Shown: positions 29,692-40,100, counted from the stretch's first letter. The stretch is 64,000 nt of DNA from an uncultured Pelagibacteraceae bacterium (GCA_902539745.1 CACBKA010000001.1:62001-126000), one strand, 5' to 3'. A program made the numbers and translations. The notes: a model not told the origin generated them from the letters alone.

Positions 29692-30348
29692 TTAAACTTT
29701 CTTACAAATTGTAATACCATCACCTAAGGGCAAAATAATTTTTTCTACTCTATTATCATTTTTTACAAATGAGTTAAACTCTCTTATTATATTGGTAAAT
29801 TTATCATTTTTACTTCTATCAATAACATCTCCATGCCACAAAACATTGTCTATCAATATAAAACTTTTTTTATTTATTAATTTCAAAGAAAGATCGAAAT
29901 ACTTTTTATAGTTATCCTTATCTGCATCTATGAAAACCATATCAAATTTTTTTTTATCATTTACGAGTTTGATTAAATTATCTAAAGCTGGTCCTAAAAA
30001 AATATCTATTTTTTTTTGAATACCAGCTTTGGTAAAAAAGTTTTTTGCAATTTCAGAAGTTGTTTTATTTTTATCTAAGCAAGTAATATGCCCATTTTTC
30101 GGTAAAGCTAAGGCCATTGTTAATGAACTGTACCCAGTAAAAGTTCCGATTTCTAAAACTTTTTTTATATTAAAAGATTTAATGAAGAATTGAAAAAAAT
30201 ATCCTTGTGTTACGGATATTTGCATTTTTTTTTGGCTGCCCATTTTTTCATTATGATTAATAATTTCTTTTTGTACCGGGTTTAGTTCGTAACTATGTTC
30301 AGCTATATAATTTTCTAACTTTTTACTAATTTTAAGACTTTTGATCAT
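29692..30348 (-). CDS. Class I SAM-dependent O-methyltransferase
   Basis: A 218-residue protein of the caffeoyl-CoA/catechol O-methyltransferase-like family. The SAM-binding motif is KVLEIGTFTGYSSLTMALALP, and the metal-associated Asp motif is FDMVFIDADKDNYKKYFDLSLKLI, followed by FILIDNVLWHGDV and a C-terminal LPLGDGITICKK. Substrate unknown. The neighbouring trhO makes ho5U34, and TrmR of this same family methylates ho5U34 to mo5U in Bacillus, so a TrmR-like role is an attractive inference from adjacency. It overlaps dgt by 4 bases. Confidence 0.85.
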   Translation of the reverse strand: MIKSLKISKKLENYIAEHSYELNPVQKEIINHNEKMGSQKKMQISVTQGYFFQFFIKSFNIKKVLEIGTFTGYSSLTMALALPKNGHITCLDKNKTTSEIAKNFFTKAGIQKKIDIFLGPALDNLIKLVNDKKKFDMVFIDADKDNYKKYFDLSLKLINKKSFILIDNVLWHGDVIDRSKNDKFTNIIREFNSFVKNDNRVEKIILPLGDGITICKKV

Positions 30349-31478
30349 TTTAATGAATTAAATAAATTTATAGCATATCTATCTGTCATTCCTGCTATAA
30401 AATCACAAACGGCCCTTTCCTTATTTGGTGAAATTTTCATAAGATTTTTTTTAATATATTTTTTTGGATTTTTTTTAATTTTAGTAAATAAAAAATTAAT
30501 AATTTTTTTTCCTTTTATATTTTTTTTTAATACCTCTTTATTATTATACATTTTATACTTCAAAAAATCTCTTATATGATAATCAAAATTTAATAACTCC
30601 TCAGAAAAGTTTACATAATTTGTATTGGATTTATAAATATCATTGACATTTTTAGGACTAAATTTTTTTAAATTTATTTTAATATTTTTAACTACATCAC
30701 TTACCATTACATTAATCACATCTCTTATTATTTGTCTTAATATCAGCTCAATATCTTTTGATTTGATTTTTTTCTTATGTTTTTTAACTATTTCTGAAAT
30801 TACTGGAATATTAACTAATTCATTAATGTTAAAAAGTTTTGCTTTTAAACCATCCTCTAGATCGTGACTGTTATAAGCAATGTCGTCAGATATATTTGAA
30901 ATTTGAGCCTCTAAAGATGGATTGTTTTTATAAATTATTTTGTTCTTAAAAATGTTTTTTCCTAAGATTTCATCAAATTTTGATTTATCATCTACCGGTC
31001 CATTGTGTTTAATTAAACCATCTAAAGTTTCTATCGTTAGATTTAATCCTACAAAACTATAATATTTATTTTCTATTAAAGTGAGAATTCTTAATGTTTG
31101 AATGTTGTGGTCAAACCCCCCAAAATTATTCATACACTCATCGAGAGCCTCTTCACCCGCATGACCAAAAGGAGGATGACCAATATCATGGGAGAGGCTC
31201 AGTGTTTCACAAAGGTCTTCGTTTAGATTAAATATTTTTCCTAAAGTTCTTGCTATTTGTGAAACTTCTAACGAATGAGTTAGTCTTGTTCTATAATGAT
31301 CATCTATGGTATTAACAAAAACTTGAGTTTTATGTTTCAGTCTTCTAAAAGCAGTTGAGTGAATAATGCGATCTCTATCTCTTTGATAGGGTGATCTAAA
31401 TGAACTTGATTTTTCCTCAAAAATTCTCCCTTTTGACTTAATTGGTGTGGCAAATTTAGAATATTCACTTTTTTGCAT
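30345..31478 (-). CDS. dgt: dGTPase-like HD-domain triphosphohydrolase
   Basis: This family hydrolyses dNTPs, classically dGTP, to deoxynucleoside and triphosphate. The N-terminal FRSPYQRDRDRIIHSTAFRRLKHKTQVF and the HD residues in RTRLTHSLEVSQIARTLG and SLSHDIGHPPFGHAGEEAL are diagnostic, as is ISDDIAYNSHDLEDGL. Length is 377, typical of the shorter type-2 subgroup. It is divergent from the A-type Fe-S carrier gene across 40 bases. Confidence 0.93.
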   Translation of the reverse strand: MQKSEYSKFATPIKSKGRIFEEKSSSFRSPYQRDRDRIIHSTAFRRLKHKTQVFVNTIDDHYRTRLTHSLEVSQIARTLGKIFNLNEDLCETLSLSHDIGHPPFGHAGEEALDECMNNFGGFDHNIQTLRILTLIENKYYSFVGLNLTIETLDGLIKHNGPVDDKSKFDEILGKNIFKNKIIYKNNPSLEAQISNISDDIAYNSHDLEDGLKAKLFNINELVNIPVISEIVKKHKKKIKSKDIELILRQIIRDVINVMVSDVVKNIKINLKKFSPKNVNDIYKSNTNYVNFSEELLNFDYHIRDFLKYKMYNNKEVLKKNIKGKKIINFLFTKIKKNPKKYIKKNLMKISPNKERAVCDFIAGMTDRYAINLFNSLK

Positions 31479-31518
31479 AAGATATGATAAAAATGTATAA
31501 TACAGTATTTACAAAAAT

Positions 31519-31836
31519 ATGAATAAAAAAATTCAATTTACAGATTCGGCAAAAAAAGAGATTAATCGGATTCTTTTAAATAAAAGTCCTAAAACTTATT
31601 TTAGAATCTCTGTACAAGGTGGTGGGTGCTCTGGATTTAAGTATAATTTCAATTTTGATGAGAAAGTTGATAAAAATGATAATATTTTTGACAAAGCAAT
31701 AATTGATAATAATTCGTTAAAAATTATTGATGGCTCAGTAGTCGATTTTAAAAAAGAACTTATTGGTAACTCGTTTGTTATTAATAATCCTCAGGCGAGC
31801 TCTTCTTGTGGTTGCGGCCTGTCTTTTTCAGTTTAA
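31519..31836 (+). CDS. A-type iron-sulfur carrier protein (ErpA/IscA-like)
   Basis: A 105-residue HesB/IscA/ErpA family protein that delivers Fe-S clusters to client enzymes. The three conserved cysteines are visible: Cys37 in VQGGGCSGFKYNF, and Cys97 and Cys99 in SSCGCGLSFSV. Which subtype (ErpA, IscA or SufA) cannot be settled by eye. Its stop directly abuts the xth start (TAAATG). Confidence 0.93.
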   Translation: MNKKIQFTDSAKKEINRILLNKSPKTYFRISVQGGGCSGFKYNFNFDEKVDKNDNIFDKAIIDNNSLKIIDGSVVDFKKELIGNSFVINNPQASSSCGCGLSFSV

Positions 31837-32613
31837 ATGAAAATTATTTCCTGGAATGTAAATTCTGTAAGAGCAAGAATAAACAATATTCTTGATTACA
31901 TTAAACACTCTAAACCTGACATATTAATGTTACAAGAAATAAAAACAGAAAATAAAAATTTTCCAACTGTTGATTTTAAAAATGAGGGTTATACTTCATA
32001 TATATTTGGACAAAAAAGTTATAACGGTGTTGCTTTTTTATCAAAAATCAAAATTAATAATGTCAGCACAAATTTTATAAAAGATAAACTTAAACAATCT
32101 AGAATTATTGAAGGAAATATTAAAAATAAAAAAGATTCGATTAAACTCATCAATATATATGTGCCTAACGGTAATCCTGTAGAAACAGAAAAATATGATT
32201 ATAAAAAGAATTGGCTTAATTCTTTTATTAAAGAGGTAGATAAGACTCTAAAAAAAAATAAAAATATTATAATATCGGGTGACTTTAATGTAATACCTGA
32301 GGAGATAGATTGCCATGATCATAAAAAATATGAAAATGATGCACTGTTTAAAATAGAAATTAGAAAAAAATTTAGAGAACTTTTAAATTTAGGATTTACG
32401 GACGTTTACCGATATATTAACAGAAATAAACAAGAATTTACGTTTTGGGATTATACTTCAGGTTCGTGGCAAAAAAATAATGGTTTGAGAATAGATCATT
32501 TTCTTGTTTCAAATAATATTCTCAAAAATGTGCAAAATATCTTTATTAATAAAAAACCAAGATCTAAAATTAAACCTTCAGATCACACGCCTATTGAGCT
32601 GGATATTAATTAA
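31837..32613 (+). CDS. xth: Exodeoxyribonuclease III
   Basis: A Mg-dependent AP endonuclease/3'-5' exonuclease for base-excision repair. MKIISWNVNSVRARI, the catalytic Glu in ILMLQEIKTE, IYVPNGNPV, the ISGDFNVIP motif, and the C-terminal LRIDHFLVS and PSDHTPIELDIN are all present. Length is 258. It overlaps the convergent manC end by 8 bases. Confidence 0.96.
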   Translation: MKIISWNVNSVRARINNILDYIKHSKPDILMLQEIKTENKNFPTVDFKNEGYTSYIFGQKSYNGVAFLSKIKINNVSTNFIKDKLKQSRIIEGNIKNKKDSIKLINIYVPNGNPVETEKYDYKKNWLNSFIKEVDKTLKKNKNIIISGDFNVIPEEIDCHDHKKYENDALFKIEIRKKFRELLNLGFTDVYRYINRNKQEFTFWDYTSGSWQKNNGLRIDHFLVSNNILKNVQNIFINKKPRSKIKPSDHTPIELDIN

Positions 32614-33811
32614 TTCTTCCGTAAATATCTTTATATCTAACAATATCGCTCTCTTTTAAAACTGAACCTATTTGTGCTTCCATAATTTTAACTGGTTTTT
32701 TATAAAAATTTTCAATTCTATGAATAGTTCTTACTGGTATGAAAACAGATTCTTTTTCATTAACAAAAAACTTTTTATTATTAAGTGTTATTCTTGGTTT
32801 ACCTTGTACAACTGACCAATGCTCTGATCTATGGTTGTGCTTTTGTAAACTTATAGATGATTTTGAATTTATGACCAACTCTTTAATCAAAAAATTATTT
32901 CCTCGAAATAAATTCGTATATTTTCCCCAGGGTCTTTTAAAAACATTCTTCTTTTTCAAATATTTTAATTTATTATTTTTAAATACTTTTAAAATTTCCT
33001 TCCAGTTTCCCAAATCTGTCCATGGAAGGTTAAGCACAATACAATTTATATCGGAACATTTCTCTAAAATAGCGTAGTCAAATGAATTTGTTGGAGACTT
33101 TAAAAAATACGTTTTATTTAAATTAATTATTTTTCCTTTTGTTCTGGCTTTAGACATAGATATGTAGCAATTTTTTAAGATTTTCTTTTCAAATTTTTTA
33201 AAATTATTTATAATTGAATCTTTTCTTGCAAAAAACATTCCTGAGTTCCACAGTCCTTTAGTTTTTATTAATGCTTTTGCTTTTTTAACAGAAGGTTTTT
33301 CAATAAACTTTACTATTTTAATTAAATGATCACCTGATTTTTTAACATTTAAATATCCATATTCTTTTGAGGGATGGTCAGGTTTAATTCCAAATAGAAA
33401 AATATTTTTGTTATTTAAGTATTTAGAATTTTTAATTAAATTTTTGTTAAAAACATTATTTTTTTCTAAAAGATGATCCGAGGGCAAAAAAAGCAGAGGT
33501 TGTTTGTTAGGAATATTAGGTACTAGGGCAGCAGATAATACAGCGGGACCCGTGTTTCTTTTAGCTGGTTCAAGTACAATACGATACTTGTTAAATTTAT
33601 TTTTTTTTAAATAAAATTTGATTTTTTTTAAATATTTTACGTTTGTGCTTATAATAGGGTAATCAAATAGAGGGTCTTTAATTCTTTTTAACGTTTTTTC
33701 AAATAAATTCCAGCCACCAAAGTTGATAAATTGTTTTGGTTCATTGTTTGTTGATTTATGCCAAAGTCTTGTTCCCTCTCCTCCACAAAGAATGATGGGT
33801 CTAATTTTCAT
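32606..33811 (-). CDS. manC: Mannose-1-phosphate guanylyltransferase with cupin isomerase-like domain
   Basis: It makes GDP-mannose from mannose-1-phosphate and GTP. The nucleotidyltransferase half begins RPIILCGGEGTRLWHKSTNNEPKQFINFGG and contains FIEKPS and the NSGMFF motif (GLWNSGMFFARKDSI). The C-terminal cupin (about 290-400: RPWGKYTNLFRG, LQKHNHRSEHWSVVQGKPRITL, IPVRTIHRIEN) matches the phosphomannose isomerase part of two-domain ManC. The total of 401 is short compared with about 470. It is the last gene of valS-ilvD-manC (1-base gap to ilvD). GDP-mannose would serve surface glycans and possibly mannosyl osmolytes. Confidence 0.88.
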   Translation of the reverse strand: MKIRPIILCGGEGTRLWHKSTNNEPKQFINFGGWNLFEKTLKRIKDPLFDYPIISTNVKYLKKIKFYLKKNKFNKYRIVLEPAKRNTGPAVLSAALVPNIPNKQPLLFLPSDHLLEKNNVFNKNLIKNSKYLNNKNIFLFGIKPDHPSKEYGYLNVKKSGDHLIKIVKFIEKPSVKKAKALIKTKGLWNSGMFFARKDSIINNFKKFEKKILKNCYISMSKARTKGKIINLNKTYFLKSPTNSFDYAILEKCSDINCIVLNLPWTDLGNWKEILKVFKNNKLKYLKKKNVFKRPWGKYTNLFRGNNFLIKELVINSKSSISLQKHNHRSEHWSVVQGKPRITLNNKKFFVNEKESVFIPVRTIHRIENFYKKPVKIMEAQIGSVLKESDIVRYKDIYGRIN

Positions 33812-35530
33812 TTAAATATCTGCGTAACACTTGACTTCTTCTTTTCCACCTGGATGTGTTGATGCACCAAGATATGCTGGTCCGACTGTTTGGGCGTATT
33901 TCCAAAGTGTTCCATTTCCAAAATTAATTCTTTTAGGTTTCCACTTTTTCTTTCTTTTTAATAATTCTTTTCTTGAGAGATCAACATTAATAGTTCCTTT
34001 TTTTGCGTCTATATGAATTAAGTCTCCATTTTTCAATAATCCAATTGGACCACCTACTGATGCTTCTGGACCTACGTGTCCAATACAAAAACCTCTAGTT
34101 GCTCCAGAAAATCTTCCATCCGTTATGAGTGCAACTTTTTCTCCCATTCCTTGTCCATATATTGCAGCAGTTGTCTGTAACATTTCTCTCATGCCTGGTC
34201 CTCCTTTTGGACCCTCGTATCTAATCACAATTACATCACCTTTTTTATATTTTTTTTTTAAAACTGCTTTCAAGGCTGCTTCCTCAGTGTCAAAACATCT
34301 TGCTCTCCCAGTAAAATTTAAATTTTTAAGTCCAGCAATTTTTACTATTGCACCATCGGGTGAAAGGTTTCCTTTAAGTCCTACAACACCACCATCTTTT
34401 GATAAAGGATTGTTATAGCTTCTCATGACTTTTTGTTTTTTATTAAATTTAACATTTTTTAAATTCTCTCTCATGGTTTTTCCTGTTACAGTCAAACAAT
34501 CACCGTGGATATATCCTCCGTCCAACATTGTTTTAAGTAGCATTGGTATGCCGCCAGCCTTCCACATGTCTTTTGCTACATATAATCCACCTGGTTTTAA
34601 GTTTGCAAGATAAGGTGTCTTTCTAAATATTCTTGCAACATCCATCAGATCAAATTTTATTCCTATTTCATTTGCGATAGCTGGAAGATGTAGTGCTGCA
34701 TTTGTTGAACCTCCAGTCGCTGCAACAATTGCTGCAGCATTTTCTAGTGATTTCTTAGTTACTATATCTCTTGGTCTAATTTTTTTTCTCAACAAATTCA
34801 TAACCATCTTCCCGCTATCAAATGCATATTTATCTCTTTTTTGATATGGAGCAGGTGTTCCAGCAGAATAAGGTAGAGCCAATCCAATTGCCTCTGAGAC
34901 GCACGCCATAGTATTTGCTGTAAATTGACCGCCACAAGCACCAGCACTAGGACAAGCTTTTAATTCTAATTTTCTCAAAGCGTGTTCAGTAATTCTTCCA
35001 GATGAATATTCGCCAACACCTTCAATTACATCTTGAACGGTTATATCTTTTCCATTTAATCTACCTGGTAAAATTGATCCTCCATAGATAAAAACACTAG
35101 GCACATTTAATCTTACCATTGCCATCATTAATCCCGGTAATGATTTATCGCAACCTGCCAACCCAACTAAAGCATCATAACAATGTCCCCTAACTGTCAG
35201 CTCTGTTGAATCTGCAATTACATCTCTTGAAACTAAAGATGATTTCATACCCTCATGGCCCATAGCTATTCCATCAGTAACAGTAATAGTACAGAATTCC
35301 CTTGGAGTACCGCCAGCAAGTTTAACTCCTTTTTTTACTGACTGCGCCTGCCTCATTAAAGCTATGTTGCATGGAGCAGCTTCATTCCAGGTTGATACAA
35401 CACCAACGAAAGGTTTAGAAACATCTTTTTCTGTTAAATTCATACCATAATAAAAAGATCTTTGAAAAGCTTTCTCTGGGCCTAAAGTTGTGTGACGACT
35501 GGGTAATTTTTTTTTATTAAATTTTTTCAT
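33812..35530 (-). CDS. ilvD: Dihydroxy-acid dehydratase
   Basis: IlvD performs the third common step of valine and isoleucine synthesis using an Fe-S cluster. Cluster cysteines lie in [11 protein letters not shown] and [62 protein letters not shown] and [15 protein letters not shown] are all typical. Length is 572. The ilvD ATG overlaps the valS stop as ATGA, linking valine synthesis to valine charging. Confidence 0.96.
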   Translation of the reverse strand: MKKFNKKKLPSRHTTLGPEKAFQRSFYYGMNLTEKDVSKPFVGVVSTWNEAAPCNIALMRQAQSVKKGVKLAGGTPREFCTITVTDGIAMGHEGMKSSLVSRDVIADSTELTVRGHCYDALVGLAGCDKSLPGLMMAMVRLNVPSVFIYGGSILPGRLNGKDITVQDVIEGVGEYSSGRITEHALRKLELKACPSAGACGGQFTANTMACVSEAIGLALPYSAGTPAPYQKRDKYAFDSGKMVMNLLRKKIRPRDIVTKKSLENAAAIVAATGGSTNAALHLPAIANEIGIKFDLMDVARIFRKTPYLANLKPGGLYVAKDMWKAGGIPMLLKTMLDGGYIHGDCLTVTGKTMRENLKNVKFNKKQKVMRSYNNPLSKDGGVVGLKGNLSPDGAIVKIAGLKNLNFTGRARCFDTEEAALKAVLKKKYKKGDVIVIRYEGPKGGPGMREMLQTTAAIYGQGMGEKVALITDGRFSGATRGFCIGHVGPEASVGGPIGLLKNGDLIHIDAKKGTINVDLSRKELLKRKKKWKPKRINFGNGTLWKYAQTVGPAYLGASTHPGGKEEVKCYADI

Positions 35531-38160
35531 TTTAAACTATTTATTGTAAAAGTAATCTTTTCAATATTAATTTTTAAATTATTATAGATATTTTTTTCTT
35601 GTTCTACAATATGCTTTGGTGCGCGTTTTGCAAAGCTGGGGTTATTTAATTTTTTATTCACTACATCTAAGTCTTGTTGAATTTTGCTTTGTTTTTTTAA
35701 TAAATTTTGTCTAATCAATTCAAAATCAATACTTTTATCAAAATATAATTTTAATATTTGACCGCCCAATACTAAATTTGCCGATTGTTTTGGCATATCT
35801 TTTTTGAAGATTGAATTAATTCTCCCTAGTTTTTTAATTATTATTTCATTTTGTAAATATAGTATTTGTTTGTTTTTATCTAATTTCTCTATCGAGATAT
35901 CAACAAATGAACCTGGGCCTACATTAAGTTCATTCTTAAATGATCTCACACTTGATATTAGCTCTATAATCTCATTAACGCTTTGAATACTTTTGTCAGT
36001 TTTCAATTTCTTTAGATTTATCCAATTTGTATACATTAGATATTTAGTATTTTTTGTTTTCAATTTATTTCTTAACCACAGTTCCTCTGTTATAAATGGT
36101 ATAAATGGATGTAATAATATTAAAATTTCCTTAAAAACTTGACCAGATGTCATTTTTATCTCATTTATCTCTGACTTATTTTTAGAAAGTAAGATAGTTT
36201 TGGAGAGTTCTAGGTACCAATCACAATAAGTATTCCAAACAAATTTATAAATAGTTTTTGCGGCTTCATCAAAACGATAATTTTTAATAAAGTTTTCTGT
36301 TAAAATTTTTGTCTGAATAAGTTCGTTATAAATCCATTTGTTAATATTAAGTTTAAGATTTTTAGGTTTTATTACCCCGTTAAATGTACATTTATTTACT
36401 TTAAGAAAATTATTAACGTTCCATATTTTCGTTAAAAAATTTCTATATCCTTTTACTCGTTGTTCTGAAAGTTTTACATCTCTACCTGGTGATGCCATAG
36501 ATAACAAAGTAAACCTTAAAGCATCTGCGCTGTAACTGTCTATAAGTACTAAAGGATCAATTACATTTCCTTTTGATTTTGACATTTTTTGTCCTTTTTC
36601 ATCTCTCACAAGTGCATGGACATAAACTTCTTTGAATGGTTCTTTGTTTAAAAATTGCATACCCAACATCATCATTCTAGCCACCCAGAAGAAAATTATA
36701 TCAAAACCAGTAACTAGAACTGATGTTGGATAAAATTTTTTTAAATAATAGTTTTTATTAGGCCACCCTAGTGTAGCGAAAGGCCATAGACCTGAAGAAA
36801 ACCATGTATCAAGTACATCCGGATCTCTTTTTAAATTAATTTTTTTTTTATAAAATTTTTTTGCTAATAATTCTGCTTTATTTTGATTTTCTGCAACAAA
36901 TATTTTTTTATCCGGTCCGTACCATGCAGGAATTTGATGGCCCCACCAAAGTTGTCTAGATATACACCATGGCTCAATATTATTCATCCACTGAAAGTAT
37001 GTTTTAGACCAATTTGGTGGAAAGAAATTTGTATCTTTTTTTTTAACAATTTTTTTAGCATTGATAGATAATTTTTTTGCATCGCAAAACCATTGTTCAG
37101 TTAAAAAAGGTTCGATTATAGAATTAGATCTATCACCGTAAGGTACTTTATTCTTTATAGTTTCTTCTTTTTCAAAGATTTGTAATTCTTTCAATTTATC
37201 AATTATTTTTTTTCTAGCTTCAAATCTGTCTAGACCTATGTATTCATTCGGAGCATTATTATTAATTTTTCCATCTTCGGTAAAAATATTTATAGATTTA
37301 AGCTTTTGTCGTCTACCAACTTCAAAATCATTAAAATCATGAGCTGGTGTAATTTTCACAGCACCACTGCCCTGCTCCGGATCAGCGTAATCATCCTGAA
37401 CTATTTTTAGTTTTCTTCCAACAATAGGTAGTATTGCAAATTTATTTACTAAATCGAAATATCTTTTATCTTTAGGATTAACTGCAATAGCTGTGTCACC
37501 AAGCATGGTCTCTGGTCTAGTAGTAGCAATAGTAATTGTTTCAGATGAATTTTCTATCTTATACCTTATATAATAAAGTTTTGAGCTTACTTCTCTTTGA
37601 TCAACTTCAAGATCAGATATTGCTGTTTTTAATACTGTATCCCAATTAACTAGTTTTTTAGCTTTGTAAATTAATTTTTTTTTATAAAGATCAACAAATA
37701 CTTTTATTACAGAGTTTGATAAATTTTTATCCATTGTAAATGCATTTCTTGACCAGTCACATGAACAGCCTAGTTTTTTAAGTTGATTGATTATTTTTCC
37801 ACCATATTCATCTTTCCATTCCCAAACTTTTTTTACAAATTTTTCTCTTCCAATTACATTTTTATCTATCCCTTGATTTTTTAAATTTTTTTCAACTAAA
37901 GCTTGGGTTGCTATTCCTGCATGATCAGTGCCTGGTTGCCATAAAGTCTCATAATTGTTCATTCTATGAAATCTAACCAAAACATCTTGTAATGAATTAT
38001 TTAATGCATGACCCATATGTAAACTGCCAGTTACGTTTGGAGGGGGGATTACAATTGAAAAAGTATGTTTGTTTTTCTTTGGTTTGAATAAGTTATTTTT
38101 TTCCCAATATGAATATATCTTTTTTTCTACTTTTTTATGATTATATTTATCAAAGCTCAT
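35527..38160 (-). CDS. valS: Valyl-tRNA synthetase
   Basis: A class I synthetase. The HIGH motif is [19 protein letters not shown] and the KMSKS motif is [38 protein letters not shown] begins the editing domain, and [15 protein letters not shown] follows. A C-terminal coiled coil (about 810-875) is ValRS-specific. The ORF track start at 38187 is a TTG encoding MQILLIFIS; the ATG at 38160 ([20 protein letters not shown]) matches the family N-terminus better, so I chose it. Confidence 0.95.
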   Translation of the reverse strand: MSFDKYNHKKVEKKIYSYWEKNNLFKPKKNKHTFSIVIPPPNVTGSLHMGHALNNSLQDVLVRFHRMNNYETLWQPGTDHAGIATQALVEKNLKNQGIDKNVIGREKFVKKVWEWKDEYGGKIINQLKKLGCSCDWSRNAFTMDKNLSNSVIKVFVDLYKKKLIYKAKKLVNWDTVLKTAISDLEVDQREVSSKLYYIRYKIENSSETITIATTRPETMLGDTAIAVNPKDKRYFDLVNKFAILPIVGRKLKIVQDDYADPEQGSGAVKITPAHDFNDFEVGRRQKLKSINIFTEDGKINNNAPNEYIGLDRFEARKKIIDKLKELQIFEKEETIKNKVPYGDRSNSIIEPFLTEQWFCDAKKLSINAKKIVKKKDTNFFPPNWSKTYFQWMNNIEPWCISRQLWWGHQIPAWYGPDKKIFVAENQNKAELLAKKFYKKKINLKRDPDVLDTWFSSGLWPFATLGWPNKNYYLKKFYPTSVLVTGFDIIFFWVARMMMLGMQFLNKEPFKEVYVHALVRDEKGQKMSKSKGNVIDPLVLIDSYSADALRFTLLSMASPGRDVKLSEQRVKGYRNFLTKIWNVNNFLKVNKCTFNGVIKPKNLKLNINKWIYNELIQTKILTENFIKNYRFDEAAKTIYKFVWNTYCDWYLELSKTILLSKNKSEINEIKMTSGQVFKEILILLHPFIPFITEELWLRNKLKTKNTKYLMYTNWINLKKLKTDKSIQSVNEIIELISSVRSFKNELNVGPGSFVDISIEKLDKNKQILYLQNEIIIKKLGRINSIFKKDMPKQSANLVLGGQILKLYFDKSIDFELIRQNLLKKQSKIQQDLDVVNKKLNNPSFAKRAPKHIVEQEKNIYNNLKINIEKITFTINSLK

Positions 38161-38232
38161 ACTTATAAATATTAATAATATTTGCAAACTTCTAGCTTTA
38201 TTTTTATATATAAACCTATATTAATCTAATAT

Positions 38233-38306
38233 GGCCACGTGGCGGAATGGTTACGCAGAGGATTGCAAATCCTTCTATCCCAGTTCGATTCTGGGCGTGG
38301 CCTCCA
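38233..38306 (+). tRNA. tRNA-Cys (anticodon GCA)
   Basis: Acceptor GGCCACG pairs with CGTGGCC, followed by U and an encoded CCA. The anticodon arm AGGAT-TGCAAAT-CCT gives GCA. The T loop is GTTCGATTC. It lies 72 bases upstream of valS (divergent) and 16 bases before the SufU-like gene. Confidence 0.97.
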
Positions 38307-38322
38307 GATTGAATAGTATTTT

Positions 38323-38724
38323 ATGATTGATAAAGAAATTTTTAAAACTGCTTCAAATAATAAAGATTATGGATATCTTGATAATTACTCTCATTATTCA
38401 AACTCGAAAAGTTCTACGTGTGGCGATAATATAAAAATATATATTCAAGTAAAAAATGAGAAAGTAATTAATCTTAAATATCAAGGTAACTTTTGCATCT
38501 ATTGCAATGCGTCAGCAAGTCTATTAGCTGAAAAATCTAAAAATAAATCAGTTAAAGAAATAGTAAATTTTTTAAAAAATTCAAACACTTTATTTAAAAG
38601 CCAGAAAAATTTGAAAATCGATAAATGGTTATCTTTTAAAAAAATAATGAATAAGACCAATTTATCGAGAAAAGAATGTTTGCTTTTACCTTTAAAAACT
38701 TTATTAAAAGCTTTAAATAATTAG
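38323..38724 (+). CDS. SufU/NifU-N-like iron-sulfur scaffold protein
   Basis: A 133-residue protein of the IscU/SufU/NifU N-terminal fold, which receives sulfur and assembles or relays it for Fe-S clusters. Conserved ligands are visible: Cys33 and Asp35 in SSTCGDNI, Cys58 in YQGNFCIYCNASASLLAEKS (family GxGCxISxASAS), and Cys119 in RKECLLLPLKTL. An extra Cys61 replaces the usual Ser, and the family GC is FC. It is shorter than SufU (about 145). It is flanked by two tRNA genes and has no other suf genes next to it. Confidence 0.82.
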   Translation: MIDKEIFKTASNNKDYGYLDNYSHYSNSKSSTCGDNIKIYIQVKNEKVINLKYQGNFCIYCNASASLLAEKSKNKSVKEIVNFLKNSNTLFKSQKNLKIDKWLSFKKIMNKTNLSRKECLLLPLKTLLKALNN

Positions 38725-38762
38725 TTGTTTTAATTTTTTAAAAATGTATGTTCTTTTTTTAT

Positions 38763-38838
38763 TCCTCGGTAGCTCAGTTGGTAGAGCAGTTGACTGTTAA
38801 TCAATTGGTCGCAGGTTCGAGTCCTGCCCGAGGAGCCA
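38763..38838 (+). tRNA. tRNA-Asn (anticodon GUU)
   Basis: Acceptor TCCTCGG pairs with CCGAGGA, followed by G and an encoded CCA. The D arm is GCTCAGTTGGTAGAGC, the anticodon arm TTGAC-TGTTAAT-CAATT gives GTT, and the T arm is GCAGGTTCGAGTCCTGC. It is 76 nucleotides long. Confidence 0.97.
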
Positions 38839-38855
38839 AATTCTCAACTAATTTT

Positions 38856-39221
38856 TTAGCCTGTTTCTTTGAGACTTGAAGAATTTCTTAATAACTGAAT
38901 TAACTTATTTTTATCTGTATCGGATAATTTAGAAAAGGTTTTGACTAAAAAAGAATAATTTAGATCAGTATTATTAAAATCATTTGAACCATCAGCTTTA
39001 TATGAGGGAAAATCTTCATAAAAGTAAGTTATTGGAACTTTTAGAAAATTTGCAAGTTGCATAAGTCTGCTAGAACTTACGCCGTTAGTCCCTTTTTCAT
39101 ATTTTTGAATTTGTTGGAATGTAACATTTATTGCGTTTGCAACTTTTGTTTGAGTTAGACCAAGAGATAATCTTCGCATTCTCAATCTTTTACCCATATG
39201 CGTGTTAAAAGTTTCTTCCAT
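38856..39221 (-). CDS. XRE-family helix-turn-helix transcriptional regulator
   Basis: A 121-residue DNA-binding protein. The HTH is at about residues 11-65: GKRLRMRRLSLGLTQTKVANAINVTFQQIQKYEKGTNGVSSSRLMQLANFLKVPITYFYED. A short C-terminal tail ends with KLSDTDKNKLIQLLRNSSSL. Alphaproteobacteria carry related SinR/CI-like regulators of this size. No target is evident. The 157-base spacer upstream holds an imperfect dyad that could be its own operator. Confidence 0.88.
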   Translation of the reverse strand: MEETFNTHMGKRLRMRRLSLGLTQTKVANAINVTFQQIQKYEKGTNGVSSSRLMQLANFLKVPITYFYEDFPSYKADGSNDFNNTDLNYSFLVKTFSKLSDTDKNKLIQLLRNSSSLKETG

Positions 39222-39338
39222 TATCCCCTTAATTAACTCTTGAAAAGATTAAATTGAACATGAAAAAATCATTTTAAGCAACAGTAAAAATAATTTTTTT
39301 TTGGGTCTGCCTGACCTTAAAATAACAACGAAAAGGGG

Positions 39339-39365
39339 TTGACTTATATGATAAATATAGGACAA
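39339..39365. promoter_or_regulatory. Imperfect 11-5-11 dyad upstream of the XRE regulator
   Basis: TTGACTTATAT-gataa-ATATAGGACAA pairs at 10 of 11 positions if one G-T is allowed. It lies in the spacer between the unknown secreted protein and the XRE gene, 118 bases ahead of the XRE start. It could be an operator for that regulator. The rest of this 157-base spacer holds only a short GGTC/GACC hairpin with no T tract. Confidence 0.25.
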
Positions 39366-39378
39366 GATTTATTCCCAA

Positions 39379-40074
39379 TTAAAAAAAAGCATGATTTTTT
39401 AGCCTGTATTCCCATTTACCTAACTTTTCATAAGACATTTTTAACCATAAAAGACTTTCTTCTTCATACCAAAGGTTAAAATTTATTTTCTTTTTTTTTA
39501 AAGGCTCATTATCGTTAGATAAAAAATGGAATTTTAAAGCATCATGTGTTTTATCAAATAAAGTTATTTTCTTTTTTCCTAAAAATTTGACTTTTTGAGG
39601 CAAAATTCTAGCAGAAACTGCGCTAATTTGAACATTTTTATTAATAATTTCATGATTCCACCAGCTTCCAATAATATTATTACTATCTGTCTGTCCTTTG
39701 AAGGAGGAACCATCAATATCAAACAGTTTTTTATTTTTATTTAGTTTCAAATTAACATATTTTCTTTTATCATTTTGAAATGTTTCAGAAATAAAACTAT
39801 TTAATTGTCCATTTAAATAGATTTCTTGTGTTGTTGTCCTATAGTTCATTAAATCTATACCAAGTTTTTTAACTTTAAAATAACCCTTGCTTGTTACAGT
39901 TAATTTATCTTTATCTGTTTTAAAATTAAAAACATGAATGCCGATTAGTTCATTATTTAGATAAATTTCATATTCTAGAGATTTTAAATTGCCATAATGA
40001 TTAACATGACTTGATAAAAAATTAGGAAATAGAATTGAAGTAAATATTGTTAAAAATACGATAATTTTTCTCAT
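39379..40074 (-). CDS. Secreted protein of unknown function, DUF3108/DUF6134-like
   Basis: A 231-residue protein with a signal peptide (MRKIIVFLTIFTSILFPNFLSSH). The rest is predicted beta-rich: LEYEIYLNNELIGIHVFNFKT, YFKVKKLGIDLMNYRTTTQEIYLNGQLNSF and a terminal LWYEEESLLWLKMSYEKLGKWEYRL. This layout resembles small periplasmic DUF3108/DUF6134 proteins. Function unknown. It lies downstream of the aap operon on the same strand with a 26-base gap and no clear terminator between. Confidence 0.7.
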   Translation of the reverse strand: MRKIIVFLTIFTSILFPNFLSSHVNHYGNLKSLEYEIYLNNELIGIHVFNFKTDKDKLTVTSKGYFKVKKLGIDLMNYRTTTQEIYLNGQLNSFISETFQNDKRKYVNLKLNKNKKLFDIDGSSFKGQTDSNNIIGSWWNHEIINKNVQISAVSARILPQKVKFLGKKKITLFDKTHDALKFHFLSNDNEPLKKKKINFNLWYEEESLLWLKMSYEKLGKWEYRLKNHAFF

Positions 40075-40100
40075 AATTTTCTTTATGAAAACAGATAGTT

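Noticed and set aside
39290-39320. GGTC/GACC hairpin beside a T run upstream of the XRE gene
   Set aside because: The T run precedes the stem on the plus strand and becomes an A run on the minus strand after it, so it does not make a terminator in either useful direction; the stem is only 4 bp.
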